NCBI GenBank assembly: GCA_038561985.1
Contig: CP073276.1
Span: 3,038,001-3,102,000 of the forward strand
Reading direction: 5' to 3'
DNA length: 64,000 nt
DNA from: Petrimonas sulfuriphila
GTDB lineage: Bacteria > Bacteroidota > Bacteroidia > Bacteroidales > Dysgonomonadaceae
Shown: one piece after another, positions 1-9,428 of the stretch
Layout of the letters: every line of letters starts with the position of its first letter
How positions within the stretch are numbered: position 1 is the first letter of the stretch
The notes under the pieces: generated by a model
Told to the model about the DNA's origin: nothing
Seen by the model: the letters and a program-made list of their open reading frames with translations, nothing else
The model's database searches: none
Made by a program: the position numbers and the translations under genes

Positions 1-1242
1 CAAATCGATCTGGGAAAACAGGTGGAGTTTTTCCAGTCCATCGGAAAACCCCTTGAAGCCAAGCGCCTGTACGAACGTGTTACGTACGATGTGGAAATGA
101 TCAAGGAGATTGGGTATTGCTCGGGCATTGAGAATTATTCACGCTATTTTGACGGGCGTTTGCCCGGAACACGGCCTTTCTGCCTGCTCGACTTCTTTCC
201 CGAAGACTACCTTACCGTTATCGACGAAAGCCACGTGACTATCCCTCAAATCCGGGCGATGTACGGCGGTGACCATTCGCGGAAGCTTAACCTGGTTGAA
301 TACGGTTTTCGCCTGCCTGCAGCCATAGATAACCGCCCGCTTACGTTTGAGGAATTTGAAGCACATACGCCTGAAATCATTTTTGTAAGCGCTACTCCTG
401 CCGATTATGAATTGGAAAAATCGGAAGGGATTGTCGTAGACCAGCTGATCCGCCCGACGGGATTGCTCGACCCGCCCATTGATGTGCGCCCGAGTTTGAA
501 TCAGGTTGATGATTTGATGGAGGAGATTCAGCTGCGGGTAGAAAAAAATGAACGTGTCCTCGTAACCACACTCACCAAACGCATGGCGGAAGAACTGACC
601 GATTACCTTTCACAGCACGATATACGTTGCAACTACATCCATTCCGACGTAGAAACACTCGAGCGCGTGAAGATTATGGATGATCTGCGAAGCGGGATTT
701 TTGATGTGCTCATCGGAGTCAACCTGCTTCGCGAAGGATTGGATCTTCCCGAAGTTTCGCTTGTCGCTGTCCTGGATGCCGACAAGGAAGGTTTCTTACG
801 GTCGCATCGTTCCCTGACACAAACCGCCGGGCGTGCCGCCCGAAACGTTAATGGGAAAGTCATATTCTATGCCGATAAAATAACCGACAGCATGCAAACG
901 ACTATCGGTGAAACTAACCGTCGGCGGGAGAAGCAGATAAAATACAACGAACAACACGGCATTACGCCACAACAGATAATAAAAGCCCGGTCATCCGCGC
1001 TAAACAAGGAGTATACGGTTACCGCCGGAGCCAGGGCATACGTAGAGCCCGATTACTATTCCATGGCTTCGGAACCGTTGCCCGAATATGCTACTGCAGA
1101 CGATCTGAAAACAAAAATCGAACAGACCCGAAAGGCTATGCTGTCCGCTGCCAAAAAACTGGAATTCCTTGAAGCGGCGAGGTTGCGTGATCAGTTGATA
1201 AAATTGGAAGACGAACTTGCAGAGAAGTCTAACATATCTTAA
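1..1242 (+). CDS. uvrB: UvrABC system protein B, C-terminal part (5' truncated by window edge)
   Basis: UvrB is the DNA-damage-verifying helicase of nucleotide excision repair; it is loaded by UvrA and recruits UvrC. The frame is open from base 1, so the start lies outside the window. 413 codons are visible and roughly 260 N-terminal residues are missing, judging by the usual length of about 670. Visible: the Walker B motif DESHV, VSATP (motif III), the second RecA-like domain with [14 protein letters not shown] and the motif VI region QTAGRAARN, and a C-terminal UVR domain ([20 protein letters not shown]) that contacts UvrC. fhs follows after 12 bp, so the two are probably co-transcribed. 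Identification is secure from these motifs. Confidence 0.97.
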   Translation, partial: QIDLGKQVEFFQSIGKPLEAKRLYERVTYDVEMIKEIGYCSGIENYSRYFDGRLPGTRPFCLLDFFPEDYLTVIDESHVTIPQIRAMYGGDHSRKLNLVEYGFRLPAAIDNRPLTFEEFEAHTPEIIFVSATPADYELEKSEGIVVDQLIRPTGLLDPPIDVRPSLNQVDDLMEEIQLRVEKNERVLVTTLTKRMAEELTDYLSQHDIRCNYIHSDVETLERVKIMDDLRSGIFDVLIGVNLLREGLDLPEVSLVAVLDADKEGFLRSHRSLTQTAGRAARNVNGKVIFYADKITDSMQTTIGETNRRREKQIKYNEQHGITPQQIIKARSSALNKEYTVTAGARAYVEPDYYSMASEPLPEYATADDLKTKIEQTRKAMLSAAKKLEFLEAARLRDQLIKLEDELAEKSNIS

Positions 1243-1254
1243 AACCGCATATAA

Positions 1255-2919
1255 ATGAAATCAGACATTCAGATTGCAAGAGAGACACCGCTAAAAAAAG
1301 TAAAGGAAGTAGCAGAAAACATAGGTATCGACCGGGATGAGGTGCATAACTACGGTCCGTACATGGCAAAAGTGCCCTTGCGGTTAAAAAATCAGGAAAA
1401 AATTGACCAAAGCAAGCTGGTTTTGGTTACGGCTATTACACCCACCAAAGCAGGAATCGGGAAAACGACCGTTTCCATCGGCTTGGCATTGGGACTGAAC
1501 AAAATTGGTAAAAAAGCCATTGTCGCATTACGTGAACCCTCATTGGGCCCCGTATTTGGAATGAAAGGAGGAGCTGCTGGCGGCGGATATGCCCAAGTAC
1601 TTCCCATGGAGAATATCAATTTGCATTTTACCGGTGATTTTCATGCGATAACATCGGCTCACAACACAATATCGGCACTCCTGGACAATTATATTTTTCG
1701 TGTTCAGGGCACACCCCATGAGATCAAGGAAGTGCTTTGGAAGCGGGTGCTGGATGTTAACGATCGCAGTCTGCGCTATATCGTTACTGGACTTGGCCCG
1801 GGAAATGGAGTTCCGCTCGAAGGTGGTTTTGATATTACAGCAGCATCGGAATTGATGGCTATTTTGTGTCTGGCGGAGGATGAAGAGGACTTGCGTCGAC
1901 GCATCGAAAATATTTTATTGGGTTATACGCGGGAAGACAAGCCGTTTACGGTAAAAGACCTGGGTGTTGCAGGTGCCATAACCGTACTGATGAAAGACGC
2001 CATTCATCCCAATTTGGTACAAACGACTGAGAATACGGCAGCATTTGTTCATGGAGGCCCCTTTGCAAATATCGCACACGGTTGCAATTCGGTCTCTGCT
2101 ACAAAAATGGCCATGTCGTATGGCGAGTATGTGATTACCGAAGCCGGTTTCGGTGCCGATCTGGGAGCGGAAAAGTTTTTTAATATTAAATGTAGAAAAA
2201 GTGGTTTGCAACCCAAACTAACGGTTATTGTCGTTACTGCGCAGGGACTGAAAATGCACGGCGGAACTCCCGAAGCCGATATCAGACAGCCTGACATGGA
2301 AGGACTGAAAAAAGGGTTGGAGAACTTGTCGAAACACCTGGAGAATCTGGCCTCTTTTGGTCAAACTGTTGTGGTGGCATTCAACAAATATGCTTTTGAT
2401 ACACAGGATGAAATAGATGCTGTGGCTGAGTTTTGTCGCCAACGTGGGGTTCGTTTTGCCGTAAACAATGCGTTTGTTGAAGGCGGGCAGGGAGCTGTTG
2501 AGCTGGCTAATGCAGTAGTGGAAGCCATTGAAAAAGAGCCGTCTCAACCGTTACAGTTTACTTATTCCGATGAAGATTCCATCCGGACAAAACTCGAAAA
2601 AATTGCACTTAATATTTACGGTGCACGGGATGTAGTCTTTAACGAAAAGGCATTAAGGCGATTGAAGAGAATAGACGATACTCCACTGGCAAAATTTCCG
2701 GTTTGCATAGCAAAAACGCAATTCTCGTTCTCTGCCGATCCAAAGGAGTATGGTGTAGCCAAAGGATTTCGCTTTAAGATCAACGATATTGTAATTAACC
2801 AGGGATCGGAGTTTATTGTCGCTATTGCCGGCGAAATGATGCGTATGCCTGGCCTTCCCGCTGATCCACAAGCCAAAAGGATTGATATTGTGAACGGAAA
2901 AGTGGAAGGATTGAGTTAG
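1255..2919 (+). CDS. fhs: Formate--tetrahydrofolate ligase
   Basis: This enzyme makes 10-formyl-THF from formate, THF and ATP for one-carbon metabolism in the cytoplasm, feeding purine synthesis (purH lies at 55.7 kb). At 554 residues it has the family length. The P-loop [20 protein letters not shown] lies near residue 60, followed by [14 protein letters not shown] and [12 protein letters not shown], all typical of Fhs. The ATG lies 12 bp after the uvrB stop and no promoter-like element is seen in the gap. Nothing about the protein looks unusual. Confidence 0.97.
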   Translation: MKSDIQIARETPLKKVKEVAENIGIDRDEVHNYGPYMAKVPLRLKNQEKIDQSKLVLVTAITPTKAGIGKTTVSIGLALGLNKIGKKAIVALREPSLGPVFGMKGGAAGGGYAQVLPMENINLHFTGDFHAITSAHNTISALLDNYIFRVQGTPHEIKEVLWKRVLDVNDRSLRYIVTGLGPGNGVPLEGGFDITAASELMAILCLAEDEEDLRRRIENILLGYTREDKPFTVKDLGVAGAITVLMKDAIHPNLVQTTENTAAFVHGGPFANIAHGCNSVSATKMAMSYGEYVITEAGFGADLGAEKFFNIKCRKSGLQPKLTVIVVTAQGLKMHGGTPEADIRQPDMEGLKKGLENLSKHLENLASFGQTVVVAFNKYAFDTQDEIDAVAEFCRQRGVRFAVNNAFVEGGQGAVELANAVVEAIEKEPSQPLQFTYSDEDSIRTKLEKIALNIYGARDVVFNEKALRRLKRIDDTPLAKFPVCIAKTQFSFSADPKEYGVAKGFRFKINDIVINQGSEFIVAIAGEMMRMPGLPADPQAKRIDIVNGKVEGLS

Positions 2920-2942
2920 TTGCAATTTAGGATTTATGGTGT

Positions 2943-3031
2943 GAAATTATCGCTTATATCAGCGATAATTTCAAATATCGTTATTTCTCACGATATTTTG
3001 ATATATCATTTTTTCTCACGATATTTGTCGG
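2943..3031 (+). promoter_or_regulatory. Operator-like repeat array and likely promoter of the satD-like gene
   Basis: An 89-bp stretch is packed with symmetric repeats. It has a perfect 12-bp inverted repeat (2943-2954 with 2961-2972, arm GAAATTATCGCT), then AAATATCG (2973-2980) facing CGATATTT (2991-2998). The 15-bp direct repeat TTTCTCACGATATTT occurs at 2984-2998 and 3012-3026, exactly 28 bp apart. A TTTG (2997-3000) lies 19 bp before GATATTTG (3020-3027), close to the Bacteroidetes -33/-7 pair. Initiation there would fall at or beside the ATG at 3032, giving a nearly leaderless mRNA. The array may bind the downstream protein, which ends in a helix-turn-helix; that is inference. Confidence 0.6.
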
Positions 3032-3670
3032 ATGATAGCAATAATAAAAGGAGACATTGTCTCGTCTCGAAAAATAGAGAATTCCGAAAAGTGGCTATTG
3101 CCGCTGAAAGGCTTGTTCAATGAATGGGGAAAATCGCCCGGACAGTGGGAGGTCGTGTGGGGCGACTCGTTTCAACTGGAAGTAGATCGCCCGGAAGAAG
3201 CCCTGAAAAAGGCGTTACGGGTGAAAGCATTAATAAAGAAGATAGTTTCGGATGAAACTAATAAAAGCCTTATTGATGTGAGAATGGCGATAGGCATAGG
3301 AGGAAAGAGTTATACGGGCGAACGGATAACGGAAAGTAACGGAGAAGCGTTTATAAATGCCGGAGAAAAATTTGAAGAACTGGAAAAAGAAAAATTCAAT
3401 TTGCTTGTTAAAAGCCCCTGGCCGGATTTTGACGGGGAAATGAATCTTTTTATCAGGCTGGCCTCAGTTTTTATGGATAAATGGTCGGTCGCTTCTGCTG
3501 AGTTGGTGGAGGTGGTATTGAAACATCCCGATTATACCCAAAACGAGATTGGTAGCCGGCTGGGGATAAAACAAAACTCTGTAAGCGGAAGATGGAAAAG
3601 GGCCAATATAGATGAAATTTTGTCTATGGAGCAGATGTATCGGCGCAAATTAGAAAGGTTGCTTTTATGA
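3032..3670 (+). CDS. SatD-like family protein with C-terminal helix-turn-helix
   Basis: The 212-residue protein starts MIAIIKGDIVSSRKI and contains WGDSFQLEV and RMAIGIGG. I recognise this pattern as the SatD family, named after a gene next to a Streptococcus suis restriction system; its biochemical role is not established. Near residues 165-195 a segment NEIGSRLGIKQNSVSGRWKRA reads as a helix-turn-helix, so the protein may bind DNA. The chosen ATG sits 5 bp after the last repeat of the operator-like array. The stop overlaps the start of the next gene by 4 bp (ATGA), which indicates translational coupling with the DUF3307 membrane protein. Confidence 0.75.
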   Translation: MIAIIKGDIVSSRKIENSEKWLLPLKGLFNEWGKSPGQWEVVWGDSFQLEVDRPEEALKKALRVKALIKKIVSDETNKSLIDVRMAIGIGGKSYTGERITESNGEAFINAGEKFEELEKEKFNLLVKSPWPDFDGEMNLFIRLASVFMDKWSVASAELVEVVLKHPDYTQNEIGSRLGIKQNSVSGRWKRANIDEILSMEQMYRRKLERLLL

Positions 3671-4380
3671 TTATACTTGTCAAGCTTATCTTAATGCATC
3701 TGGCCGGTGATTTTATTCTTCAGTCAAAATCTTGGGTTGAGGAAAAAGAAAAACAAGGCATAAGATCCATCAAGTTGTACTTGCATGGCCTCATTCACGG
3801 TGTGTTGGCATGGCTGGTTCTATGGGATTTACGGTATTGGGCTGTGGCACTTTCAATTGCCATTGTTCATGTCGGGATAGACATGGTGAAATTGTCTTTT
3901 CAGAAAAAAAACAATAAAACCGGGTGGTTTCTGATGGATCAGTTGTTGCATGTGTTGAGCATTGTGGCTTTGTGGTACCTGTTTTTTAATCCGGATATAT
4001 CTTTCGGCGCGCTGGCTGAAAATCTACAATTTTGGATTTACGTGACAGCAATTCTTTTCTTAACTGTGGTGTGCGGTATAGGGATTCAGGTGCTGTTAAC
4101 AAACTGGACAAAAGATATATACCTCGATAAAGAAAAGTCGTTACCCAATGCCGGCCGTTATATCGGTATTCTGGAAAGACTTCTGGTTTTCCTGTTTGTC
4201 GTTTTGGGGCGTTGGGAAGCTATTGGGTTTCTGATCGCGGCTAAATCAGTATTTCGTTTTGGCGATTTGAAAGATTCGCGAAACCGGAAACTGACAGAGT
4301 ATATTCTTATCGGGACCTTGTTGAGTTTTGGAATAGCTATTGTTACGGGAATTCTCACTTTATATATCTCTATTGTCTGA
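3667..4380 (+). CDS. DUF3307 family integral membrane protein
   Basis: This 237-residue protein has about six hydrophobic segments. Its N-terminal pattern (LMHLAGDFILQSKSWVEEKE, then LHGLIHGVLAWLVLW and IVHVGIDMVK) is typical of DUF3307, with conserved His and Asp residues inside predicted membrane helices. Function is unknown. The start overlaps the upstream SatD-like stop by 4 bp, and this pair recurs in Bacteroidetes as I recall it. A role for the SatD-like protein in controlling the membrane protein is possible but unproven. Confidence 0.8.
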   Translation: MIILVKLILMHLAGDFILQSKSWVEEKEKQGIRSIKLYLHGLIHGVLAWLVLWDLRYWAVALSIAIVHVGIDMVKLSFQKKNNKTGWFLMDQLLHVLSIVALWYLFFNPDISFGALAENLQFWIYVTAILFLTVVCGIGIQVLLTNWTKDIYLDKEKSLPNAGRYIGILERLLVFLFVVLGRWEAIGFLIAAKSVFRFGDLKDSRNRKLTEYILIGTLLSFGIAIVTGILTLYISIV

Positions 4381-4390
4381 CAAAACCGGA

Positions 4391-5404
4391 ATGAGCAAAT
4401 TGAAACTATCCATACTTGATTTAGCTAAATTTACTGAAGAAACCAAAACTGCTTCAGAAGTACTGAATCAATCCACAGAAATAGCCAAACTTGCCGATAA
4501 ACTGGGGTACACCCGTTACTGGTTCGCAGAGCATCATAATACCTCTATGATCATGAGCATGTTTCCCGAAATTATGGTGGCACATGTTGCGACGCAGACT
4601 CAACGGATTCGTGTAGGAACGGGAGGAGTGATGTTGCCCAATCACAGTGCTTTCAGTGTTGCCGAACGGTTTGCTATGCTTGAGGCATTGTATCCCGGCA
4701 GAATAGATCTGGGTATAGGACGTGCACCAGGAACCGACGGACGGACAGCGCTGGCTCTTCGAAGGTCGTGGGAGGCCATTAAGCAGGATACGTTTCCCGA
4801 ACAATTAACGGAGCTTCTGGGATTCTTGGGCCACAACCTGCCCGACAAACATCCTTTTGCCCACATCAACGCATCGCCAGACCCATTTCTCATCCCCGAA
4901 ATCTATATGCTTGGTTCCAGTACCGGTGGTGTTGAGTTTGCCTTGACAAAAGGATTGCCTTTTGTATTTGCGGCACAGATAAACGCAGATTTGGCGGTCC
5001 CTGTGCTTACCATGTATCGCCGGCAGTTTAAGCCTTCGGAATATCTTCAGGAACCTAAAAGTATTCTTTCGATTATGGTTTTTACAGCAGAAACCGATGA
5101 AGAAGCTTATTATCAGGCAGCGCCCGCTATTCTACACTGGACGATGTTGACTGTTGGTAAGAGGATTGTTAATCCTACTTTTGAAGAAGCGCTTTCATAT
5201 AGGTATTCACTTCAGGAAGAGGCGGTGAAGCAAAGCATTATGCGGAAGTTCGTTATCGGCTCACCCGGTAAAGTTTCCGAAATGCTTTGGCAATGGGCCA
5301 AAGAAACCCTGGTGGACGAGATCATTATTTTCGATTTGTATTCGCAGATGAAAGGACGCCGACAGGGTTACGAATTGCTGGCAAAAGAATTGGGATTAAG
5401 TTAA
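4391..5404 (+). CDS. LLM class flavin-dependent oxidoreductase (luciferase-like monooxygenase)
   Basis: A 337-residue TIM-barrel flavoenzyme of the bacterial luciferase-like superfamily. Diagnostic segments are LGYTRYWFAEHHN near residue 40, VGTGGVMLPNHSAFSVAERFAMLEALYPGRIDLGIGRAPGTD, and MLGSSTGGVEFA. These enzymes use reduced FMN to oxidise small organic substrates; the substrate cannot be read from sequence. The frame is open upstream of 4391, but the ATG at 4391 (MSKLKLSILD) matches the family start and avoids overlap with the DUF3307 gene that ends 10 bp earlier. It is probably the last gene of that operon. Confidence 0.88.
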   Translation: MSKLKLSILDLAKFTEETKTASEVLNQSTEIAKLADKLGYTRYWFAEHHNTSMIMSMFPEIMVAHVATQTQRIRVGTGGVMLPNHSAFSVAERFAMLEALYPGRIDLGIGRAPGTDGRTALALRRSWEAIKQDTFPEQLTELLGFLGHNLPDKHPFAHINASPDPFLIPEIYMLGSSTGGVEFALTKGLPFVFAAQINADLAVPVLTMYRRQFKPSEYLQEPKSILSIMVFTAETDEEAYYQAAPAILHWTMLTVGKRIVNPTFEEALSYRYSLQEEAVKQSIMRKFVIGSPGKVSEMLWQWAKETLVDEIIIFDLYSQMKGRRQGYELLAKELGLS

Positions 5405-5480
5405 TTTCAGGTATTGTAGAAAAAAGGGATATGCCCTGCTGAAAAACCGGTGAAGTTTAATTGTATTGATAATAAATTGC

Positions 5481-5488
5481 TACCTTTG
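5481..5488 (+). promoter_or_regulatory. Putative -7 promoter element for the KASIII-like gene
   Basis: TACCTTTG matches the Bacteroidetes -7 consensus TAnnTTTG, with TTG triplets at 5461 and 5466 as possible -33 elements. Initiation near 5495 would give a leader of about 115 nt before the ATG at 5611. No known riboswitch is recognised in that leader. Confidence 0.5.
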
Positions 5489-5610
5489 CTGAGAAATTAG
5501 GTTATTGTTTGTGGAGATTGATGATGGAACGAGCGTGAAGCCAGCGGTTTGAGTTGCGCTGAAACGATTATACGACCTTCATCTGAAAATAAATATTATT
5601 ACTTTATTAT

Positions 5611-6693
5611 ATGAAAAAAATATACAGCCTGATTACCGGAACCGGAAGTTATGTTCCTTCCAAAGTTGTTAAGAATGATGACTTTTTGAATTATGACTTC
5701 CTGGAGTCGACGGGTGAAAAAATCGACAAAGAAAATCGCGAAATAGTGGATAAATTTGAAGAAATAACAACTATTTCCGAACGAAGGTATGCCGAAGATC
5801 ATCAACTAACCTCTGATCTGGCTCTCATTGCAGCAGAACAAGCCATCGAATCTGCAGGGATTGACAGGGAAGAGCTTGATTATGTGATTCTGGCACATAA
5901 TTTTGGAGAAACCCAACCGAATGATACCCGTATTGATATATTGCCTACGCTTGCTTCGCGCGTAAAGGCTAAACTTGGTATCCGGAGTCCACAGGCTATT
6001 GCATACGATATTTTGTATGGATGTCCGGGCTGGGTTCAAGCCCTTATTCAGGCAGATTATTATATTCGTTCGGGTGACGCAAAAAAGATACTGGTCATCG
6101 GTGCCGATGTACTATCGAGGATTTCAGATCCGCATGACCGCGATAGTATGATTTATGCTGATGGAGCTGGTGCTGCCATTGTAGAAGCAGTGGAAAGCGA
6201 AACGCCGGTGGGTATTATCGGGCATAATTCGCGAAGCGATTCCATGGATTATGTAAACTTGCTTCACATGGGATATTCGTACGACAGAGAGTTGGCCGGT
6301 AAAAAGGATTTATACCTGAAAATGAACGGCCGTCGTTTATATCAGTATGCATTGGAAAATGTTCCCAAAGCTATAAAATCAGGTCTGGACAAGCTTAAAT
6401 TGCATGTAAACGATGTGAAAAAAGTACTGATCCATCAGGCAAACGGAAAAATGGATGATGCCATTCTCAAAAGACTGTTTAAGTTGTATAACATCAACGA
6501 TATTCCAGAATCGGTAATGCCTATGACGATTTCGTGGTTGGGAAACTCATCTGTTGCTACAGTTCCCACTTTATTGGATATGGTGATGAGAGGAGCCATG
6601 AATGGACACTCCATCTCGTCCGGAGATAATCTGGTGCTCACATCGGTAGGTGCAGGAATGAATATTAACAGCGTCATATACAGGATGCCATAA
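5611..6693 (+). CDS. 3-oxoacyl-ACP synthase III-like protein (KASIII family)
   Basis: A 360-residue thiolase-fold condensing enzyme. The Cys-His-Asn triad is visible: the nucleophile in YGCPGWVQ near residue 140, His in LIHQANGKM near residue 275, and Asn in LGNSSVATVP near residue 312. The glycine-rich C-terminal segment GDNLVLTSVGAGMN is present. Such enzymes start acyl chains by condensing acyl-CoA with malonyl-ACP. The gene stands alone with no fab or acp neighbours, so it may be a specialised paralogue rather than the housekeeping FabH. It has its own promoter and a strong terminator. Confidence 0.87.
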   Translation: MKKIYSLITGTGSYVPSKVVKNDDFLNYDFLESTGEKIDKENREIVDKFEEITTISERRYAEDHQLTSDLALIAAEQAIESAGIDREELDYVILAHNFGETQPNDTRIDILPTLASRVKAKLGIRSPQAIAYDILYGCPGWVQALIQADYYIRSGDAKKILVIGADVLSRISDPHDRDSMIYADGAGAAIVEAVESETPVGIIGHNSRSDSMDYVNLLHMGYSYDRELAGKKDLYLKMNGRRLYQYALENVPKAIKSGLDKLKLHVNDVKKVLIHQANGKMDDAILKRLFKLYNINDIPESVMPMTISWLGNSSVATVPTLLDMVMRGAMNGHSISSGDNLVLTSVGAGMNINSVIYRMP

Positions 6694-6733
6694 CACAAAA
6701 AAAGAGGATTTTTTAATCCTCTTTTTTTGTGTT
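6692..6733. terminator. Bidirectional intrinsic terminator
   Basis: A perfect 19-bp inverted repeat (6692-6710 with 6715-6733) with a TTTT loop. The GC-containing core AGAGGATT is flanked by A-runs on one side and T-runs on the other, so either strand gives a stem followed by U's. It serves the plus-strand KASIII-like gene and the converging minus-strand gene ending at 6749. Confidence 0.93.
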
Positions 6734-6748
6734 ATGCAATTTTTGTAA

Positions 6749-7033
6749 TTAATTATACAGCGCAAACTCGTCTTTACTGTATGCCAGGTTTTTCATTGCT
6801 GTGAACAAAAAATAGGGAACAACCAGAAGAATAATTGCCCAGACAATGTTACCCACAATAGTTCCTTTTTTCATGTTATTCACATAGAGATGCCCCAAAA
6901 AACCCTCAATTACCAATAGTAAACCAATTAAAAGGTTTGTGTTGTTGGTCGTTCCGCTAAAAAAAGGAAGCGCCAAAATCAGCACGCCAATAATCATTAC
7001 TATTACGCCTGAATACCTTGCTAATTCTTTCAT
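6749..7033 (-). CDS. Small hypothetical membrane protein
   Basis: A 94-residue protein with three hydrophobic segments, at about residues 8-26, 32-50 and 59-80. The second and third are joined by a short basic loop (NNMKKGT). I do not recognise a family; the first part is reminiscent of small HdeD/DUF308-like repeats but too short to assign. It is convergent with the KASIII-like gene and divergent from plsC, so it is monocistronic. Confidence 0.7.
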   Translation of the reverse strand: MKELARYSGVIVMIIGVLILALPFFSGTTNNTNLLIGLLLVIEGFLGHLYVNNMKKGTIVGNIVWAIILLVVPYFLFTAMKNLAYSKDEFALYN

Positions 7034-7192
7034 GTGTGTTTATTATATTATGTTTTTGATTTCGTAGCACAAATAAACACAAAATTCCACAAATAATAAA
7101 ATTATTTAAGCTAAAAATTCAATTATGACATCAAAAACCTTCATGAAGTTGAAAACAACCTTTTTTATAATCAGGGGATAGCAAAAAATGAT

Positions 7193-7200
7193 TATTTTTG
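7193..7200 (+). promoter_or_regulatory. Putative -7 promoter element of plsC
   Basis: TATTTTTG fits TAnnTTTG and lies 22 bp before the ATG at 7223, which would give a leader of roughly 15 nt. The preceding sequence is A/T-rich without a clear -33 box. Confidence 0.45.
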
Positions 7201-7222
7201 TTAGTGCGAATTTTCTTGTGTT

Positions 7223-7966
7223 ATGAAGTTGATAAAAAGGATTTTCATATTTTTATACCAGTGGCTTATTTTTGCGCCCATTTTCCTTCTGTTTACTATT
7301 TTAACAGCATTGACGGTAATGGTCTTTGCTCCCGTTTTTGGAAGTCGGTATTGGGGATATGTGCCCCCGAGATGGTGGTCAAGAATGACTTGCTGGCTGG
7401 CTTTATGCCGGATAAAGAGCAGCGGACACGAAAATCTCAATTCTAAACAGTCTTATGTTTTTGTAGCCAATCATCAAGGAGCTTTCGACATTTTTTTAAT
7501 TTACGGTTTTTTGAACCAGAACATAAAATGGGTACAAAAAGCCAGCTTACGCAATATACCTTTGGTAGGCTTTGCATCGGAAATGGCCGGCCACGTTTTT
7601 GTGGATAATTCCAGCCCTGCAGCTCGTGCCAATACGATTCGTGAAGCCAAAAAGAAAATGACGGATGATGTTTCCATTATGCTCTTTCCTGAAGGAGCCC
7701 GGTCACGTACCGGGAAACTGGGACATTTTAAAAGGGGAGCTTATCAGATTGCTTACGACCTCAGATTACCTATCGTTCCGCTAACAATTAACGGCCCTTT
7801 CGATGTGATGAAACGTGGCTCACTTTGTTTAAAACCCAATAAACTGGAATTGATTATTCACAAGCCTATTTGTACTGAAAATTTGAATGAATGCGATATC
7901 CCTACATTGATAGATGAATCAAGGAAAATCATTCATTCTGCTTTGTGGGAGAAGTTTAAAGATTAA
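7223..7966 (+). CDS. plsC: 1-acyl-sn-glycerol-3-phosphate acyltransferase
   Basis: A 247-residue membrane-bound acyltransferase that makes phosphatidic acid from lysophosphatidic acid. The catalytic HX4D motif appears as HQGAFD near residue 88 and the substrate-binding motif as FPEGARSRTGKLGHFKRGA near residue 155. The N-terminus has two hydrophobic stretches that would anchor it at the inner membrane. Its product is the substrate of CdsA, encoded at 10906-11742. Confidence 0.92.
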   Translation: MKLIKRIFIFLYQWLIFAPIFLLFTILTALTVMVFAPVFGSRYWGYVPPRWWSRMTCWLALCRIKSSGHENLNSKQSYVFVANHQGAFDIFLIYGFLNQNIKWVQKASLRNIPLVGFASEMAGHVFVDNSSPAARANTIREAKKKMTDDVSIMLFPEGARSRTGKLGHFKRGAYQIAYDLRLPIVPLTINGPFDVMKRGSLCLKPNKLELIIHKPICTENLNECDIPTLIDESRKIIHSALWEKFKD

Positions 7967-8229
7967 AACTAAAAGGAATCCGGAGTGTGGATCAATATAA
8001 AAAGAAAATGGTTGTCTCACGACAACCAATCTCCATTGTTAACCTTAAATCTAATACCATGAAAAACACGATGCAAATATAGCGTGCTTTTTAATTACAG
8101 CCAAATGTAAGGGTGAAAAAGTGACTACCCTTAACTTTATTTAATCTAAAGGGGTTAATGCAATCGAGTGCATGCGAAATTGTTTACACAATTTTGCATT
8201 ATAGGTTTCGGATAAATTCTTTTTCCCAG
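7967..8229. other. Convergent intergenic region with two hairpins
   Basis: 263 bp between two converging genes with no credible gene. It holds the hairpin GGTTGTC-TCAC-GACAACC (8010-8027), which on the minus strand is followed by a T-rich stretch and could terminate the 8230-9213 gene. A second hairpin with 7-bp perfect arms AAATTGT/ACAATTT sits at 8177-8194. Between them is a seven-codon open frame (ATG at 8058). The sequence around 8040-8075 resembles recurring Bacteroidales intergenic DNA as I remember it, but I cannot name it. Confidence 0.45.
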
Positions 8230-9213
8230 TTAATCGTATAATTTTTTTGCAAAAAAATTGAGCAAACGCCAGTTGAAGCGGTACCAACGCCTTGTCGATT
8301 TGGGTTTTCCCCCAAATTGAAGTAAGAAACGAGGCTTTCCAGCATTGATATTCAGGTAACCCGAATCCATAAAATCGAAAAATTCATATCCCTCTTTTTC
8401 AGCTATTTCCATTGCTGAATAGATAGTGAGAACAGTAGGATAATATGTTTTGTACCTTTTCTCCTTTCCCCAAAAATAAAGTACATAAACCGTTTTTTGT
8501 TCAAACCCGAGGATAATTCCGCCAATGATCTTTTCGTTGTAACGGCTGATCAGCATCTTTCCTTTTCCCTGGGGAACATAACAGTTGAAAAAATTCTCGA
8601 AGTATTGGTAAGGTGGAAATTTGTTCGACATTTTCCAATTCCTGGACTTGTCAATCAGTTTATAAATTTCCCGTAATTTATCGTGAGAAGTGAGTTCTTC
8701 AACAACGACACCTTTCCGCCGGGCTTTGTTGACCTGATTTTTCCGGGTAGAAGACAATTGGTCCCATATCTTTCTTTTTCGTTGTAACGAGTTTCGCACG
8801 TTAATCCACTTTGCAGAGTAGAATCCATTTTCACGGAATCCTTTATACCCGAAAACAGCATCGTTCAAGTTCCGGTATTCGATAAAAAAAACCTTGTTCT
8901 CAACTTCTTTTACCAGGGAAGAAATAAGTAAATCGAAAATTTCTATCTTGTTGACGTTTTCAACGTAAAAGCTGGGCTGCTGGGAAATATAACACCTTTT
9001 GAACGCCGAACCATACACCAGCCGATTGATGCGCATGATAAGGGCAAACATTGAAGCTACAGGTTTATGATCGTAAAAGACAACTATCATCAGAGGCCTG
9101 TAAAAAGAAATATTTTTGTTCCAGTCAAACGAAGAGACGTAGTGAAAAAACTTCACATCGCTCAAAAGAGGAAGATCCTCCTTGTTGTAATATGTTTTAA
9201 CCTGATAATCCAT
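8230..9213 (-). CDS. GNAT/FemAB-like acyltransferase
   Basis: A 327-residue protein with two GNAT-like halves, as in FemA/FemB-type aminoacyl or acyl transferases. The C-terminal half contains GKMLISRYNEKIIGGIILGF followed by YPTVLTIYSAMEIAEKEGYEFFDFMDSG, typical of this fold. Substrate unknown; relatives modify peptidoglycan or cell-surface polymers. The frame is open 36 codons further upstream, but the ATG at 9211-9213 (MDYQVKTYYNKEDL) is the better start because the extension reads as low-complexity intergenic DNA. Confidence 0.72.
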   Translation of the reverse strand: MDYQVKTYYNKEDLPLLSDVKFFHYVSSFDWNKNISFYRPLMIVVFYDHKPVASMFALIMRINRLVYGSAFKRCYISQQPSFYVENVNKIEIFDLLISSLVKEVENKVFFIEYRNLNDAVFGYKGFRENGFYSAKWINVRNSLQRKRKIWDQLSSTRKNQVNKARRKGVVVEELTSHDKLREIYKLIDKSRNWKMSNKFPPYQYFENFFNCYVPQGKGKMLISRYNEKIIGGIILGFEQKTVYVLYFWGKEKRYKTYYPTVLTIYSAMEIAEKEGYEFFDFMDSGYLNINAGKPRFLLQFGGKPKSTRRWYRFNWRLLNFFAKKLYD

Positions 9214-9387
9214 TATCTGTGAACTACACAAAAATAGGAAAAAACTTTGATAAAAACATATGTTAACGGAAATATTGATTGAATGCCTATTGCCATTCTT
9301 TCTTGAGGCAACTTGGACCAAGGTATTACCCGAACTTTGTTCTCTTGCGGAAATTACAAAAATACTGAAAATTACCTGTTATTTTAT

Positions 9388-9395
9388 TAACTTTG
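9388..9395 (+). promoter_or_regulatory. Putative -7 element of galE
   Basis: TAACTTTG fits TAnnTTTG, 33 bp upstream of the galE ATG at 9429. This predicts a short leader of about 25 nt. Confidence 0.5.
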
Positions 9396-9428
9396 TAGCC
9401 TATAGTAAAAAAGTTGAAAGTATTCTTT

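Noticed and set aside
2984-3026. CRISPR-like repeats before the SatD-like gene
   Set aside because: Only two 15-bp copies with a 13-bp spacer, embedded in a promoter; no cas genes.
2920-3123. 67-codon plus-strand open frame before the SatD-like gene
   Set aside because: It runs through the repeat array and overlaps the real SatD-like start in another frame.
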